Assembly: GCA_963816775.1 (NCBI GenBank)
Contig: CAWFLX010000031.1
Location: 81,395-145,394, forward strand
Reading direction: 5' to 3'
DNA length: 64,000 bases
DNA from: JAFAXD01 sp963816775
GTDB taxonomy: Bacteria > Pseudomonadota > Alphaproteobacteria > Rhizobiales > Xanthobacteraceae
A model generated the notes under the pieces. That model was not told the DNA's origin. It saw only the letters and a program-made list of their open reading frames with translations, and did not search any database. Shown in pieces: positions 43,213 to 52,244 of the stretch. Each line of letters opens with the position of its first letter. Positions within the stretch are counted from its first letter, which is position 1. The translations under genes were made by a program, and so were the position numbers.

Positions 43213-44145
43213 GTGAGCTCTGACACGATCTCAGGCGCTAAGGGGGGCGCCCGCGGGTCGGGCGTGGGCAACGTGAATCGGTTCAAGCCTGTTCGAGATC
43301 ACATCGAGACGCTGCTCAATGCGTTCTCGACGCGGCGCGCTGCGCGCGTGCCGGCGCCTGCCAACGCAATCGGCAGCACGCGATGGCTCGCCAACATCAG
43401 CCACGAACTGCGCACGCCGCTCAACGTCGTCATCGGCCTTTCGGACATGCTGATCAACGAGCATGCGTTGAAGCTCGACGCTGCCCGGCGCAGTGACTAC
43501 GCCCAGCTCATCCATGCGTCCGGCCATCACCTCTTGTCGCTGATTGACGGGATTCTGGACATGGCCAAGCTCGACGCAGGTGCCGCCGAGCTGCAGCGCG
43601 AGGCGTTCGCACCCGGCCCGGCAATCACGCACTGCGTCGAGCTGCTGGCGCACGACACGAAGCAGGCCGGTCTTGTTCTCGCGCTTGATTTGCAGCCCGG
43701 TCTGCCTGACATCGTCGCCGACAAGCGGGCGTTCAAACAGATCCTCATCAACCTGTTGTCGAATGCCATCAAGTTTACGGAGCGCGGGAAAATCCAGGTC
43801 AGCGCGGAAGTCGAAGGCACCGACCTTGTGATTGGGGTCGAAGACACCGGCGTCGGCATTGCAGCCGCCGACCTCCCGTTTATAGGGGACGCGTTTTTTC
43901 GTGCGGGTGTGTCCAATCCGCAACGTCGCGACGGAACCGGGCTCGGACTGTCGATCGTGAAGGATTTGGCCCGCCGGCATGGCGGCGAGGTCGAGTTGTG
44001 CAGCCGCGCGGGTGAGGGCACGTGTGTGAGGGTGCGGATGCCGATTACGGGCACCAGCACCGCGGCCCCGCGCGCCAGTAGTGATCATCGCGGGCATCGG
44101 GCCGGCGCGGCGCCGGCGACCGTTCGCTGCGCAAACGCCGGTTGA
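43213..44145 (+). CDS. Soluble sensor histidine kinase
   Basis: About 310 residues from GTG 43213. No membrane helix or sensor domain; the HisKA domain starts after 55 residues with WLANISHELRTPLNVVIGLS (phospho-His about residue 64). The HATPase domain shows INLLSNAIKFTERG (N box), GVEDTGVGI (G1) and GTGLGLSIVKDLARRHGG (G2). Input must come through a partner protein. Its stop overlaps the putative TTG start of a peptidoglycan-binding protein, so the pair is translationally coupled. No response regulator is adjacent. Confidence 0.92.
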   Translation: MSSDTISGAKGGARGSGVGNVNRFKPVRDHIETLLNAFSTRRAARVPAPANAIGSTRWLANISHELRTPLNVVIGLSDMLINEHALKLDAARRSDYAQLIHASGHHLLSLIDGILDMAKLDAGAAELQREAFAPGPAITHCVELLAHDTKQAGLVLALDLQPGLPDIVADKRAFKQILINLLSNAIKFTERGKIQVSAEVEGTDLVIGVEDTGVGIAAADLPFIGDAFFRAGVSNPQRRDGTGLGLSIVKDLARRHGGEVELCSRAGEGTCVRVRMPITGTSTAAPRASSDHRGHRAGAAPATVRCANAG

Positions 44146-44888
44146 CGACCGTGGGCGCACCCGAAATCAAAGTCCGACGCCGCTCCGGTGTCGAGCATTC
44201 CCGGCGGTTGCAGCTGCCGGCTGTCCTGCGGATTTTTCTGCACCGACCGCGTGAGTGCGCGCTTGCAGTCGCCGCGACCACGGCGACTGCCGCCATCGTC
44301 GTCAATAGTCTCTTCCTGCAGCCCGGTCCGCATCCGGCGCCGATCTTTGCGATCGCGTCATCGCAGGCGGCGGTCGTCAGCAGTGTCACCGCCCCGGTAC
44401 GGCCGCGCACGCCGGTCGCCGAAATCATGCGGTCAGATCCGGCCGCGCGCCCACGCGCCGAGATTATCGCCGACATCCAGCGTGAACTGGCGCGCCGTGG
44501 GTTCTACGACGCGCCCGTCGACGGCACGCACGGCGCCAAAACCGACGCGGCCATCCGCGAGTTCGAGCAGTCCGCGGGCCTCAAGCCCACCGGCGAAGCC
44601 AGCGAGGCGATGTTGCAAGCCATTGCAAAAACGCCGGCGGCATCGCGGTCCACAGCTTCACGCAAGGACCCGATTGCGGGCCTGATTGCTTCGTCGCGGC
44701 AGTTGGCCGCGATCCAGCGTGCACTGATCGATGCCGGCTACGGCCCGCTTGAACCAAATGGCATTCTCGGTCCAGATACACGCTCGGTGATCGAACGGTT
44801 TGAGCGTGACCGCAAGATGCCGGTCACCGGCCAGGTATCCGAGCGCCTCGTGCGCGAACTGGCGGCGCAGACGGGACGGCCGCTGTAA
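44142..44888 (+). CDS. Membrane-anchored protein with two peptidoglycan-binding domains
   Basis: About 248 residues. The start is TTG 44142 (overlapping the kinase stop) or GTG 44151. A basic N-terminus and one membrane helix (ECALAVAATTATAAIVVNSL) anchor it. Two PG_binding_1 modules follow: IQRELARRGFYDAPVDGTHG to about residue 155, and IQRALIDAGYGPLEPNGILG to the end. It probably sits in the inner membrane with the modules in the periplasm, touching peptidoglycan. Coupling to a sensorless kinase makes it a candidate input module (inference). Confidence 0.88.
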   Translation: MTTVGAPEIKVRRRSGVEHSRRLQLPAVLRIFLHRPRECALAVAATTATAAIVVNSLFLQPGPHPAPIFAIASSQAAVVSSVTAPVRPRTPVAEIMRSDPAARPRAEIIADIQRELARRGFYDAPVDGTHGAKTDAAIREFEQSAGLKPTGEASEAMLQAIAKTPAASRSTASRKDPIAGLIASSRQLAAIQRALIDAGYGPLEPNGILGPDTRSVIERFERDRKMPVTGQVSERLVRELAAQTGRPL

Positions 44889-44978
44889 TCACCGGACTAG
44901 GATGATAGATCGTCGAATCGCCGTGCTACGTCCATTCCGCGCCTCCTGCGGGGCAGGCTTTTTCGAGATCACGTTCTA

Positions 44979-45326
44979 ATGCGTCTCAAATCGTCGATCT
45001 GGATCGCTGCCTACCTGCGGCGCTGTCAGCACGAGGGGGCCTATGGCCTCGTGCGGCGACGCGGCGCCGAGGAGGCGGGTGCGATCTTCATCAAGATCAA
45101 CCGCCTCGATGGGACCGCAGATCTCTACGGTCCCGCGCCGCAATCCGCGTTCGAGGAAGCCCATCCCGGCGAGCGTATGTTTGCCGCCTGCCTGGCGGCC
45201 CAACCCGCCCCGGAGGCCGACATCGAGGCCTATTTGGTCCGTCAGCTTCGCTACGATCCCGACCTATGGGTCCTTGAAGTGGATGACCGCGGCGGGAGGC
45301 ATTTTCTCGACCAGCTAGCTCGCTGA
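44979..45326 (+). CDS. DUF1491 family protein
   Basis: 115 residues matching the alphaproteobacterial DUF1491 family: begins MRLKSSIWIAAYLRRCQHEG, then GAIFIKINRLDGTADLYGPA and a C-terminal LVRQLRYDPDLWVLEVDDRG. Small soluble protein, function unknown. It follows the kinase/peptidoglycan-binding pair on the same strand, about 90 bases further on, an order I recall from Bradyrhizobium genomes. Confidence 0.88.
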   Translation: MRLKSSIWIAAYLRRCQHEGAYGLVRRRGAEEAGAIFIKINRLDGTADLYGPAPQSAFEEAHPGERMFAACLAAQPAPEADIEAYLVRQLRYDPDLWVLEVDDRGGRHFLDQLAR

Positions 45327-45502
45327 ACCCGCCGGCGCGGCGCCGGTATTGTGGTCGCGACGCTACACCGGCCCCGAAATCGTCTCAGCATCGCTACACG
45401 GGCATTGCTGGATCGGCTATCAATCCCGCGCGTTATCGTACTGTTAACTAACTCGTTGTCCTATCAACGGCGCGGCGCGAGGGGCGTCGCAAGGGGTTCG
45501 CG

Positions 45503-45715
45503 GTGGGGGCGAAGACCATGGGTACCGTGATTACTTTCCCGGCTGCGCGACGCGCAGAACGGGCAAGCGAGCGGCAGATTGCGGCAGCGGGGGCGACTGC
45601 AACGATCATGATTCTTCCGGTTATCCGCATCGAGCGGATGATCGAAGCGCCGGACGACGGTTTGAAGCGTTCGCCGGCTGGTCGCAAGCGCCGCCGGCGC
45701 GCGCGACAATCCTGA
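45503..45715 (+). CDS. Small basic hypothetical protein
   Basis: 70 residues, or 65 from the ATG at 45518 (MGTVITFPAARRAERASE). A middle part ATIMILPVIRIERMIEAPDD is followed by a very basic C-terminus (RKRRRRARQS). It could be a small nucleic-acid-binding or regulatory peptide. Weak evidence for expression, but the internal sequence looks selected. Confidence 0.5.
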   Translation: MGAKTMGTVITFPAARRAERASERQIAAAGATATIMILPVIRIERMIEAPDDGLKRSPAGRKRRRRARQS

Positions 45716-45751
45716 GCGGCGCAGTTCCGTCTAACCCAGGGGAGCGCCGCG

Positions 45752-46297
45752 CTAGGATTGCGCCTGACATTTCGCTCCAGCCAAGGCGCGCTGCGCCATC
45801 GGCATCTGGCTCGGCTCCGGCGCAAGTGCCCTTACAACGATCAACCCATTCGTGCTCGGGGATTCAACGATCAGGCGATCGGCCGCCGTCACATCCTCGT
45901 CTTCCGGGAGCTGGCTTCGCTGCTTCTGGGTCATCAGATCAAGTTCGATTATCCGCCGCCCGGCTGCCTTGTCGGTGATCGCATAGTGTGCGGCGCCCTG
46001 GCGCGTATAGAAGGACACCGATGTATAGGCCTGCGAGACCGGCGCCGTTACCTTGAGCGGGCCTTTCGACAAGTCATAGCGGCAAACTGAGATTGCGAAT
46101 GCGGGATCCATGAACGGAACCACGGATCCGTTCGCGCTCGGCGCCGGCAGGGGCACGAAACTATTCACCGGCGTCATCGGCTCGAGCCGCGCGTAGGCGT
46201 CCCGAGTGGCCGCGCGCGGCAGGTAGAGCACCAGCGCGAGGTGGACGATTCCGCCGAGCACGAGCCCCGCCAACAGCCACAGCAACCAGCGTATCAT
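45752..46297 (-). CDS. DUF1254-type membrane-anchored protein
   Basis: 181 residues: a membrane anchor (IRWLLWLLAGLVLGGIVHLA), then a periplasmic domain with TRDAYARLEPMTPVNSFVPL and ISVCRYDLSKGPLKVTAP, as in single-domain DUF1254 proteins of alphaproteobacteria. Its start overlaps the stop of the DUF1214 gene by four bases (ATGA), so the two act together. Biochemical role unknown. Confidence 0.85.
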   Translation of the reverse strand: MIRWLLWLLAGLVLGGIVHLALVLYLPRAATRDAYARLEPMTPVNSFVPLPAPSANGSVVPFMDPAFAISVCRYDLSKGPLKVTAPVSQAYTSVSFYTRQGAAHYAITDKAAGRRIIELDLMTQKQRSQLPEDEDVTAADRLIVESPSTNGLIVVRALAPEPSQMPMAQRALAGAKCQAQS

Positions 46298-46872
46298 TGG
46301 CAGCGCCCCATGGTGATCGTTGGCATTGGGGTCTCGCGCCCGCTTTTGGTGGCGATCCCAACGGGCGTGTCATAGAGCCTGAGCAACAACAAGTAACGTT
46401 CGATGCCGCCGGTTGGCAGCCAATTGCCGGAGCGGGCGCGGGGCCCGACGGCGACCTCGAAGCTCCCGTCCGACTGGCGGATCAGTTCCTGGCTGGTGAA
46501 GCCGTAACGATTGACCACGTTTCCGATGAGCTTTCCGCTCGGGTCGTAAAGGGTGAGCGTGAAGAAGCGGGCCTGTGGCGTGATCCCGCGAACTGTGACG
46601 TCGCAACGGCCGTCGAGCGGCCGGTCGGCATCATCGGTTCGCGCCACGAAGGCAACGCCGTCGCCGAGCGCGAGTTGCAGTTCGCCCCGGCGTTCGATCT
46701 CCGCGCGCGCATAGGGGTCGATCTCGGCGGTGCCAATTTTCGGTCGCGCGGTCCAGGCGCCGACCGTGAGCCCTTCAATCGTCACGCCGCGACTGACAGC
46801 GAGCCACGTCGAGCCGACGCCGACCGCTGCCGCGATGACAAAACACAGCAATGATCCAACCAGCAGGCGCAT
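46294..46872 (-). CDS. DUF1214-type membrane-anchored protein
   Basis: 192 residues: an N-terminal membrane segment (LLVGSLLCFVIAAAVGVGST), then the domain with IDPYARAEIERRGELQLALG, FTLTLYDPSGKLIGN and RSGNWLPTGGIERYLLLLRL. DUF1214 normally follows DUF1254 in one polypeptide in many bacteria; here they are separate genes in a two-gene unit, DUF1214 first. The final MGRCQ ends within the start of the DUF1254 gene. Confidence 0.88.
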   Translation of the reverse strand: MRLLVGSLLCFVIAAAVGVGSTWLAVSRGVTIEGLTVGAWTARPKIGTAEIDPYARAEIERRGELQLALGDGVAFVARTDDADRPLDGRCDVTVRGITPQARFFTLTLYDPSGKLIGNVVNRYGFTSQELIRQSDGSFEVAVGPRARSGNWLPTGGIERYLLLLRLYDTPVGIATKSGRETPMPTITMGRCQ

Positions 46873-46978
46873 CAGATCTGGACGATGTTATGATGGAACA
46901 TTCCGCTCAACGGCTCACCAGCAAATGCCATTCGGCACGGCATGCTGGAACCCGGTCGACAGCAGCACGACGGCTCGC

Positions 46979-49246
46979 TCAATCGCTATTCGCACCTTGC
47001 TGCCCGGATTGCTGTTCCGTGGCGGTGGCAATCGAGCGCGACGGCGCGCCCGGCAGGTTCGGAACCTCCGCCGATTGCCCGGTCGCCGGAAGCGTGCGGA
47101 CCGCATCCTCCATCGCGCGTTCAATTCGCAACAGCACCTGCGCGCCACGCTGAGTGAGCAGCGCCGGACGCGGCAGCACGTCGCCCGAGTTCGGGCTCGC
47201 TTGCGACACCAGGTCGGGCGGGGCGATCGTTGACGGATTGGGCGGCAGACCGGGGATATTCTTCAATTCGATACCCTGGTGCGCGTAGGCCATGATCTCG
47301 TGCCAGGTCTGCGCCGGCAGCGCACCGCCGGTCATCCGATTGAGCGGCGCATAATCGTCATTGCCGAACCACACGCCGCAGACGTAGTTGCCGGTGTAGC
47401 CCACGAACCAGGCATCACGATAACCATTGGTGGTTCCGGTCTTGCCCGCGGCCCTGACGCCATTGAGCATGGCGCGGCGGGCGGTCCCTTCCTCGACCAC
47501 CTTGCTCATCATGAACGCCATATCGGCTGCGACGCGCTCGGTGATCGCGGGCCGCGGCTTGGGCCCATCGCGGTCGAAACGCCAGATCGTTTCGCCGTTC
47601 GCGGCGCGGACCTCGAGAATGGTATGCGGGGTGACCGCCATTCCCTTGTTCGGGAAGGTCGCATAGGCGACTGCGTGCTCGTACAAAGTGACCGCGTCGG
47701 CGCCGATCGGAAGCGACGGCGTGTCGGGAAGGGGCGTCGTGATGCCCATGCGCCGCGCGGTCTCAACGATCATGGAGCGGCCGAGCTTGGCTGCGTTCTC
47801 GACGCCCTTCTTCTTGCCGATTTCGACCGAGAGACGCACTGCGACCGTGTTGAGCGAGCGAGTAATGGCCTGCGTGAGGGTGACTCGACCGGCAAAGCCG
47901 CCGCCATAGTTGCGAGGGCACCAGTTGCCGAGACAGATCGGCCCATCGACGACGATCGAGTTGGGGGTGAAGCCGTTGGCGAGCGCGGTCGCATACACAT
48001 ACGGCTTGAACGATGAGCCAGGCTGCCGCATGGCGTCGGTCGCGCGATTGAACTGGCTCGTTCCATAGTCGCGCCCGCCAACCATTGCGCGCACGCCGCC
48101 GTCGAGATCGGCAAGCACCGCGGCCGCCTGGTGGGCGTTGTATTCGCGGCCGTAGTTCTTGAGCGAACTTTCTACCGCGTTCTCGGCCGCGCGCTGCAGG
48201 TTCATGTCGAGCGCCAAGCGCGCCGTAAACGTGCGTTCAGTGACGGTCTTGGGAAGCTTCTGGGAAAGCTTCGTCATCTCATCGAACGCCTTGTCCAGGT
48301 AGTAGTTGGGCGCGCTATCGTCACGGCGGTCGATCGGGGTCGCTGGATTGCGCCGCGCACCGAACACCTGACCCTCGGTCATGAAGCCGGCTTCGACCAG
48401 ATTGTCGAGCACGGTGTTGGCGCGCGCGCGGGCGGCCGGCAGATTGATGTGCGGCGCAAATTTTGTCGGCGCCTTGAACAGACCCGCCAACATGGCGGCC
48501 TCGGGGAGGTTCACGTCACGCGCCGACTTGCCGAAATAATACTGCGCGGCAGCGTTCACCCCGAAGGTACCGCCGCCCATGTAAGCGCGATCCAGATAGA
48601 GTTTGAGGATTTCGTTCTTGGTCAGGCGCGACTCGAGCCAGAGCGCCAGAAACGCCTCGGTGATCTTGCGCTCGATGGTCCGCTCGTTGTTGAGAAAGAT
48701 GTTCTTGGCGAGCTGCTGAGTGATCGACGAACCGCCCTGCCGGACCCCACCGGCGCGGGCGTTGGTGACCAAGGCGCGCAGCGTGCCGGGCACGTCGATG
48801 CCGAAATGGTCGTAGAAACGCCGGTCTTCGGTTGCGAGCACGGCTTTGAGCAGATGATCCGGCATCTCGTCGAGCGCGATCGAGTCGTTCTGCTTGATTC
48901 CGCGATTGCCGACCTCGTTTCCGTAGCGGTCGAGGAAAACCACGGCGATCTCAGACTTGCGCAGCCAGTCTTCATCTGCCGTGTCCAGGAATGCTGGGGT
49001 GGCGAGCGTCAGCATCAACACCAGGCCACAGGCGCCGAACGTCGCCGCCTCGGAGAACGGTTCGATGAGCAACCAGCGCCGCCAGCCGGCGACGTGAAAG
49101 CGATCCATAAAATCGGAGAAGCGCTCGAATAATTCGCGGCTCCAGCTGCCGCCCTGGAACACCCCGAAGTCGAGCCGCGCGTCGAAATCCAGCAGCAGGC
49201 GTTTTAGCCGCGCTTTCCATCCCAATCCGTTGCCGGAAGACCGCAT
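46979..49246 (-). CDS. Penicillin-binding protein 1A family (bifunctional glycosyltransferase/transpeptidase)
   Basis: About 755 residues from ATG 49246 (an ATG ten codons earlier is possible). A cytosolic N-terminus and membrane helix (FGACGLVLMLTLATPAFL) precede the GT51 domain: VLATEDRRFYDHFGID (catalytic Glu), GGSSITQQLAKN and RKITEAFLALWLESRLTKNE. The transpeptidase domain has the active Ser in QPGSSFKPYVYA, SxN in ITRSLNTVAV and AAGKTGTTNGYRDAWFVGYT. It polymerises and cross-links peptidoglycan. The C-terminal 40 residues are Pro/Gln-rich. Confidence 0.95.
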   Translation of the reverse strand: MRSSGNGLGWKARLKRLLLDFDARLDFGVFQGGSWSRELFERFSDFMDRFHVAGWRRWLLIEPFSEAATFGACGLVLMLTLATPAFLDTADEDWLRKSEIAVVFLDRYGNEVGNRGIKQNDSIALDEMPDHLLKAVLATEDRRFYDHFGIDVPGTLRALVTNARAGGVRQGGSSITQQLAKNIFLNNERTIERKITEAFLALWLESRLTKNEILKLYLDRAYMGGGTFGVNAAAQYYFGKSARDVNLPEAAMLAGLFKAPTKFAPHINLPAARARANTVLDNLVEAGFMTEGQVFGARRNPATPIDRRDDSAPNYYLDKAFDEMTKLSQKLPKTVTERTFTARLALDMNLQRAAENAVESSLKNYGREYNAHQAAAVLADLDGGVRAMVGGRDYGTSQFNRATDAMRQPGSSFKPYVYATALANGFTPNSIVVDGPICLGNWCPRNYGGGFAGRVTLTQAITRSLNTVAVRLSVEIGKKKGVENAAKLGRSMIVETARRMGITTPLPDTPSLPIGADAVTLYEHAVAYATFPNKGMAVTPHTILEVRAANGETIWRFDRDGPKPRPAITERVAADMAFMMSKVVEEGTARRAMLNGVRAAGKTGTTNGYRDAWFVGYTGNYVCGVWFGNDDYAPLNRMTGGALPAQTWHEIMAYAHQGIELKNIPGLPPNPSTIAPPDLVSQASPNSGDVLPRPALLTQRGAQVLLRIERAMEDAVRTLPATGQSAEVPNLPGAPSRSIATATEQQSGQQGANSD

Positions 49247-49559
49247 ATGAAATTCACCCGTGCCGCCGACGCACACGACCGACGGCAGGCTTCATATCGA
49301 AAGCGCCACCGCCGGCCAATGGCCCAGCCTTTCGACCGCAATATGACGCGGTTCCCCGGTTTTTGCACGCGCTGCGGGATTTGCGCCGAAAGTCTTGTTT
49401 TGTCAGTTACTTAGGCCCGAAAGCCCGCGCGCAAGAAAGCGCCGACGTGCGGACCGGGAACCGGCACATGTATAAAAATAACGAACGCGCACATGATTCT
49501 CAGACTCCGGGCTCGCCCTGTCCGTTCAACCTGGTTTAGAACCGGTCGCAGGAGCGCGC
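49247..49559. other. Divergent promoter region between PBP1A and ycgN
   Basis: 313 bases with no gene. It must carry promoters for both flanking genes. A TATAAAAATAACG segment near 49470 could be a -10 region for the plus-strand gene. No operator recognised. Confidence 0.4.
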
Positions 49560-50111
49560 ATGGACGAGATTCCTTTCTGGCGGCGCAAAGCCCTCGCGGA
49601 AATGACGCCGGAGGAATGGGAGAGCCTGTGCGACGGCTGCGGCCGCTGCTGCCTCAACAAGCTCGAAGACGAGGACACCGGCCGCGTCTATTTCACCGAC
49701 GTTGGGTGCAGGCTGCTCGATGGGCAGACCTGCCGTTGCCGCGACTATGAACATCGGATGGACAAGGTCGCGGATTGTTTGCAGTTGAATCCGGAGAACG
49801 TGGCGGACTTGAGCTGGCTGCCCCCGACTTGCGGGTACCGATTGATTGCGCAGGGTCGCGACCTCTACTGGTGGCATCCTTTGGTGTCGGGCGACCCCGA
49901 GAGCGTGCACATTGCCGGGGTCTCGGTGCGCGGCCGCGTATCTGCGTTTGAACAAGACGTGCCCGACGAACGACTGGAAGATTATCTGGTTGATTGGCCG
50001 ATGCGGGTGCCGGCCTCCGCGCGTGCGAAAGCTGCGGGCGACAAACTCGCCGATTCGGCTTCAACACTCCGGCTTGCAGGAAAGCGCGGGAAGGAACGAC
50101 GCCGGGTCTAG
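49560..50111 (+). CDS. YcgN-type cysteine-cluster protein (UPF0260)
   Basis: 183 residues. The start MDEIPFWRRKALAEMTPEEW and the cysteine cluster LCDGCGRCCLNKLEDEDTG, then GCRLLDGQTCRCRDYEHR and LPPTCGYRLIA, are diagnostic. The arrangement suggests a metal or Fe-S site. Widely conserved, function unproven. The TAG stop is supplied by the adjoining palindromic repeat, and the last 35 residues are basic and unlike the conserved part. Confidence 0.92.
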   Translation: MDEIPFWRRKALAEMTPEEWESLCDGCGRCCLNKLEDEDTGRVYFTDVGCRLLDGQTCRCRDYEHRMDKVADCLQLNPENVADLSWLPPTCGYRLIAQGRDLYWWHPLVSGDPESVHIAGVSVRGRVSAFEQDVPDERLEDYLVDWPMRVPASARAKAAGDKLADSASTLRLAGKRGKERRRV

Positions 50112-50164
50112 TGCCGGTTATCGATTTGAAGCTCATGCAGGAACTTCAAAATCGGCGGCGCTAG
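50108..50164. repeat. Palindromic intergenic repeat, family B, copy 2
   Basis: CTAGTGCCGGTTATCGATTT at the left, GGAACTTCAAAATCGGCGGC then GCTAG at the right. The left CTAG overlaps the stop codon of the ycgN gene. The spacer is shorter than in copy 1 (42980-43054). Confidence 0.8.
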
Positions 50165-50340
50165 GCCGAATTACGGCCAAATCGCGATAACCACGTCCGC
50201 TTGCAACGCCGATCTCCTCAACTCATACCAGCCCCGCACCTCAAGCCATTGAAATGTTGCGCCGCGCGCGCGATTTACAAAGTGCATTTCCTCGGACGAT
50301 TCCGATCCCGCTTCCTCCTCGCCGAGACGAACAATTTGTA

Positions 50341-50616
50341 ATGGTACCTCCGAAAGCAACAGAGCGCGCGCAGGATCGAGATTTGTCTGACGCGCATGAT
50401 CCGGAGGCGCGAGAGGCCGCGCTTAATCGGCAGATTGCACGAAACGAAACTCCAAACCCGGGCGCGATCAAATCCAGAGGTCGGGCCGTGAGCGGCCTTA
50501 CCATGGTCGCGAAGGCTGCTGATGTTGTTTCGCCGCGTGACCTTCGCGACGGCGATCAGCGCGATCCCGAAGCGCTCGATGCAGCGCTCACCGACGAGAT
50601 CGCGCGCAGCCAATGA
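50341..50616 (+). CDS. Small hypothetical protein with an internal duplication
   Basis: 91 residues from ATG 50341, following a frame open since 50254. Two copies of a short unit can be read: DLSDAHDPEAREAALNRQIA and DLRDGDQRDPEALDAALTDE then IARS, separated by about 30 residues. That repetition argues that the frame is coding. It overlaps the 5' end of the MFS frame by 95 bases, so one of the two starts is misplaced, or this ORF was once the N-terminal part of the exporter. No family recognised. Confidence 0.5.
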   Translation: MVPPKATERAQDRDLSDAHDPEAREAALNRQIARNETPNPGAIKSRGRAVSGLTMVAKAADVVSPRDLRDGDQRDPEALDAALTDEIARSQ

Positions 50617-52195
50617 GGGCGCCGATCCCGCCAGCGCGGAATTGCACGAAGCAGCCGTTGCGCCGGTCGGCGTGTCGCCCGTGGACTTGGTGGCGACGCC
50701 GCCGTCGACCGGCGCGGCCCCGGCGCCGGGAGGTCCGCTGCCCGGGCGTTGGGTGCTCACGGATGCCGAGATCCGGCCGATCGTGCTCGGCGTCTGCCTC
50801 GCGATGTTCGTGTCCGCGCTCAACCAGACCATCGTGGCGACCGCGCTCCCGACCATCGGGCGCGACTTCAATGATTTCGAAAACCTGTCCTGGCTGATAA
50901 CGGCGTATCTACTGATGTCGACCGTCGCAGCGCCGCTGTTCGGCAAGCTGTCCGACATTTATGGGCGCCGCAAAGTCATGCTCCTGGCGCTCGGCATTTT
51001 CACCGTCGGCTCCATTGCCTGCGCGCTCGCCCCCAGCATGCTGCTGCTTATCCTGTGCCGCGGCCTGCAGGGACTCGGCGGCGGCGGCATCGTGCCGTTG
51101 GTGCAGGCGACCGTCGCCGACGCCGTCGCACCGCGTGAGCGCGGCCGCTATCAGGCCTATATCGGCACGGTTTGGATCGCCGCCGGCACCGCCGGGCCGG
51201 TTGCGGGCGGTTACGTTGCCGATCATCTGCATTGGTCGGTGGTGTTCTGGCTCAACGTCCCGCTCGGTCTCGCGGCGGCGCTCATGATCTATCGCAACCT
51301 CGCGCGGCTCCCGCGGCATGAGCGCAAGCACAAGCTCGACCTGATCGGGGCATTGCTGATGATGACGGCGGCGATCCTGCTGCTGCTGGTGCTGACCTGG
51401 GGCGGCGGGCGGTTTGCCTGGACTTCGCCGCAGATCATCGGACTGCTGATCGGGTCCGCCTTGTTGTGGCTCGCTTTCACCTGGCGACTGACGCACACGG
51501 ACGAGCCGTTCCTGCCGCTCGCGGTGCTCGCCAATCCGGTCGTGCGCGCCGGAACGCTTGCTGCATCGTTCGCGGTCGGATCGCAGATCGGGCTCACGAT
51601 CTACATGCCGCTCTATTATGAGAACGTGTACGGACTGTCCGCGAGCAATGCCGGCTGGGCGTTGATTCCGATCGCCGTCATGACGACGCCGGGTTCGGTT
51701 TTGTCCGGCCAGGTCATGGTCCGGTTCCGGCGTTACAAATGGTTGCCCATCATCGGCCTGTCGGTCGCTGCTCTCACACATATTTTCCTGGCTTGCTGGC
51801 CGACGGCGCCGTTGTGGCTCGTGATTACGGCGCTGTGCGTGATCGGCACCGGCGTCGGGACCGTGTTCTCGGTCGCGACGGTGAGCATCCAAAATGCGGT
51901 TTCGCGGTTCCAGGTCGGCGTGGCGACAGGCGTGATGAATTTCTTTCGCGCCCTGTTCTCGGCTCTGGTGGTCGCGGTGATGGGAGCAATCGTGCTCGCG
52001 TTCGTGGGCGGCGAGGGGCGCGCGGTCGACGCGCTCGCGGCCGCGGGAGGGGGCGGCATCGATCTCGCCGGCGCGTTCCGGTGGGTGTTTGTTTGCGGGG
52101 CTGTGTTCCTGGTGCTTTCGCTGATCGCACTTCTCATCATGGAGGAGCGCCCGCTACGCGGTCGCAGCGAGATGCCGACCGGGCGACCGACATGA
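50522..52195 (+). CDS. MFS transporter, DHA2 family (14 TM)
   Basis: Up to 557 residues; the true start may be GTG 50671 or later because the first 60 residues are polar and lie over the preceding frame. Helix 1 has NQTIVATALPTIGRDFND and motif A follows (GKLSDIYGRRKVMLLALG). Then LCRGLQGLGGGGIVPLVQA, GTAGPVAGGYVADHL (motif C) and a long series of helices to FVCGAVFLVLSLIALLIM. A proton-coupled exporter, related to but not a duplicate of the gene at 27.8-29.3 kb. Confidence 0.92.
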   Translation: MLFRRVTFATAISAIPKRSMQRSPTRSRAANEGADPASAELHEAAVAPVGVSPVDLVATPPSTGAAPAPGGPLPGRWVLTDAEIRPIVLGVCLAMFVSALNQTIVATALPTIGRDFNDFENLSWLITAYLLMSTVAAPLFGKLSDIYGRRKVMLLALGIFTVGSIACALAPSMLLLILCRGLQGLGGGGIVPLVQATVADAVAPRERGRYQAYIGTVWIAAGTAGPVAGGYVADHLHWSVVFWLNVPLGLAAALMIYRNLARLPRHERKHKLDLIGALLMMTAAILLLLVLTWGGGRFAWTSPQIIGLLIGSALLWLAFTWRLTHTDEPFLPLAVLANPVVRAGTLAASFAVGSQIGLTIYMPLYYENVYGLSASNAGWALIPIAVMTTPGSVLSGQVMVRFRRYKWLPIIGLSVAALTHIFLACWPTAPLWLVITALCVIGTGVGTVFSVATVSIQNAVSRFQVGVATGVMNFFRALFSALVVAVMGAIVLAFVGGEGRAVDALAAAGGGGIDLAGAFRWVFVCGAVFLVLSLIALLIMEERPLRGRSEMPTGRPT

Positions 52196-52225
52196 CCATG
52201 ACGGCCTGACGCTGTTGCGTCGTTC

Positions 52226-52244
52226 GCGGCAATAGGATTGCCGC
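52226..52244. terminator. Short hairpin between convergent genes
   Basis: GCGGCAA, a five-base loop, TTGCCGC form a perfect 7-bp stem 30 bases after the exporter stop and touching the end of the convergent protease gene. No T run; possible bidirectional terminator. Confidence 0.45.

Noticed and set aside
44142..44888. Lytic or amidase enzyme instead of a binding protein
   Set aside because: Only peptidoglycan-binding modules are seen; no catalytic domain fits in the remaining length.
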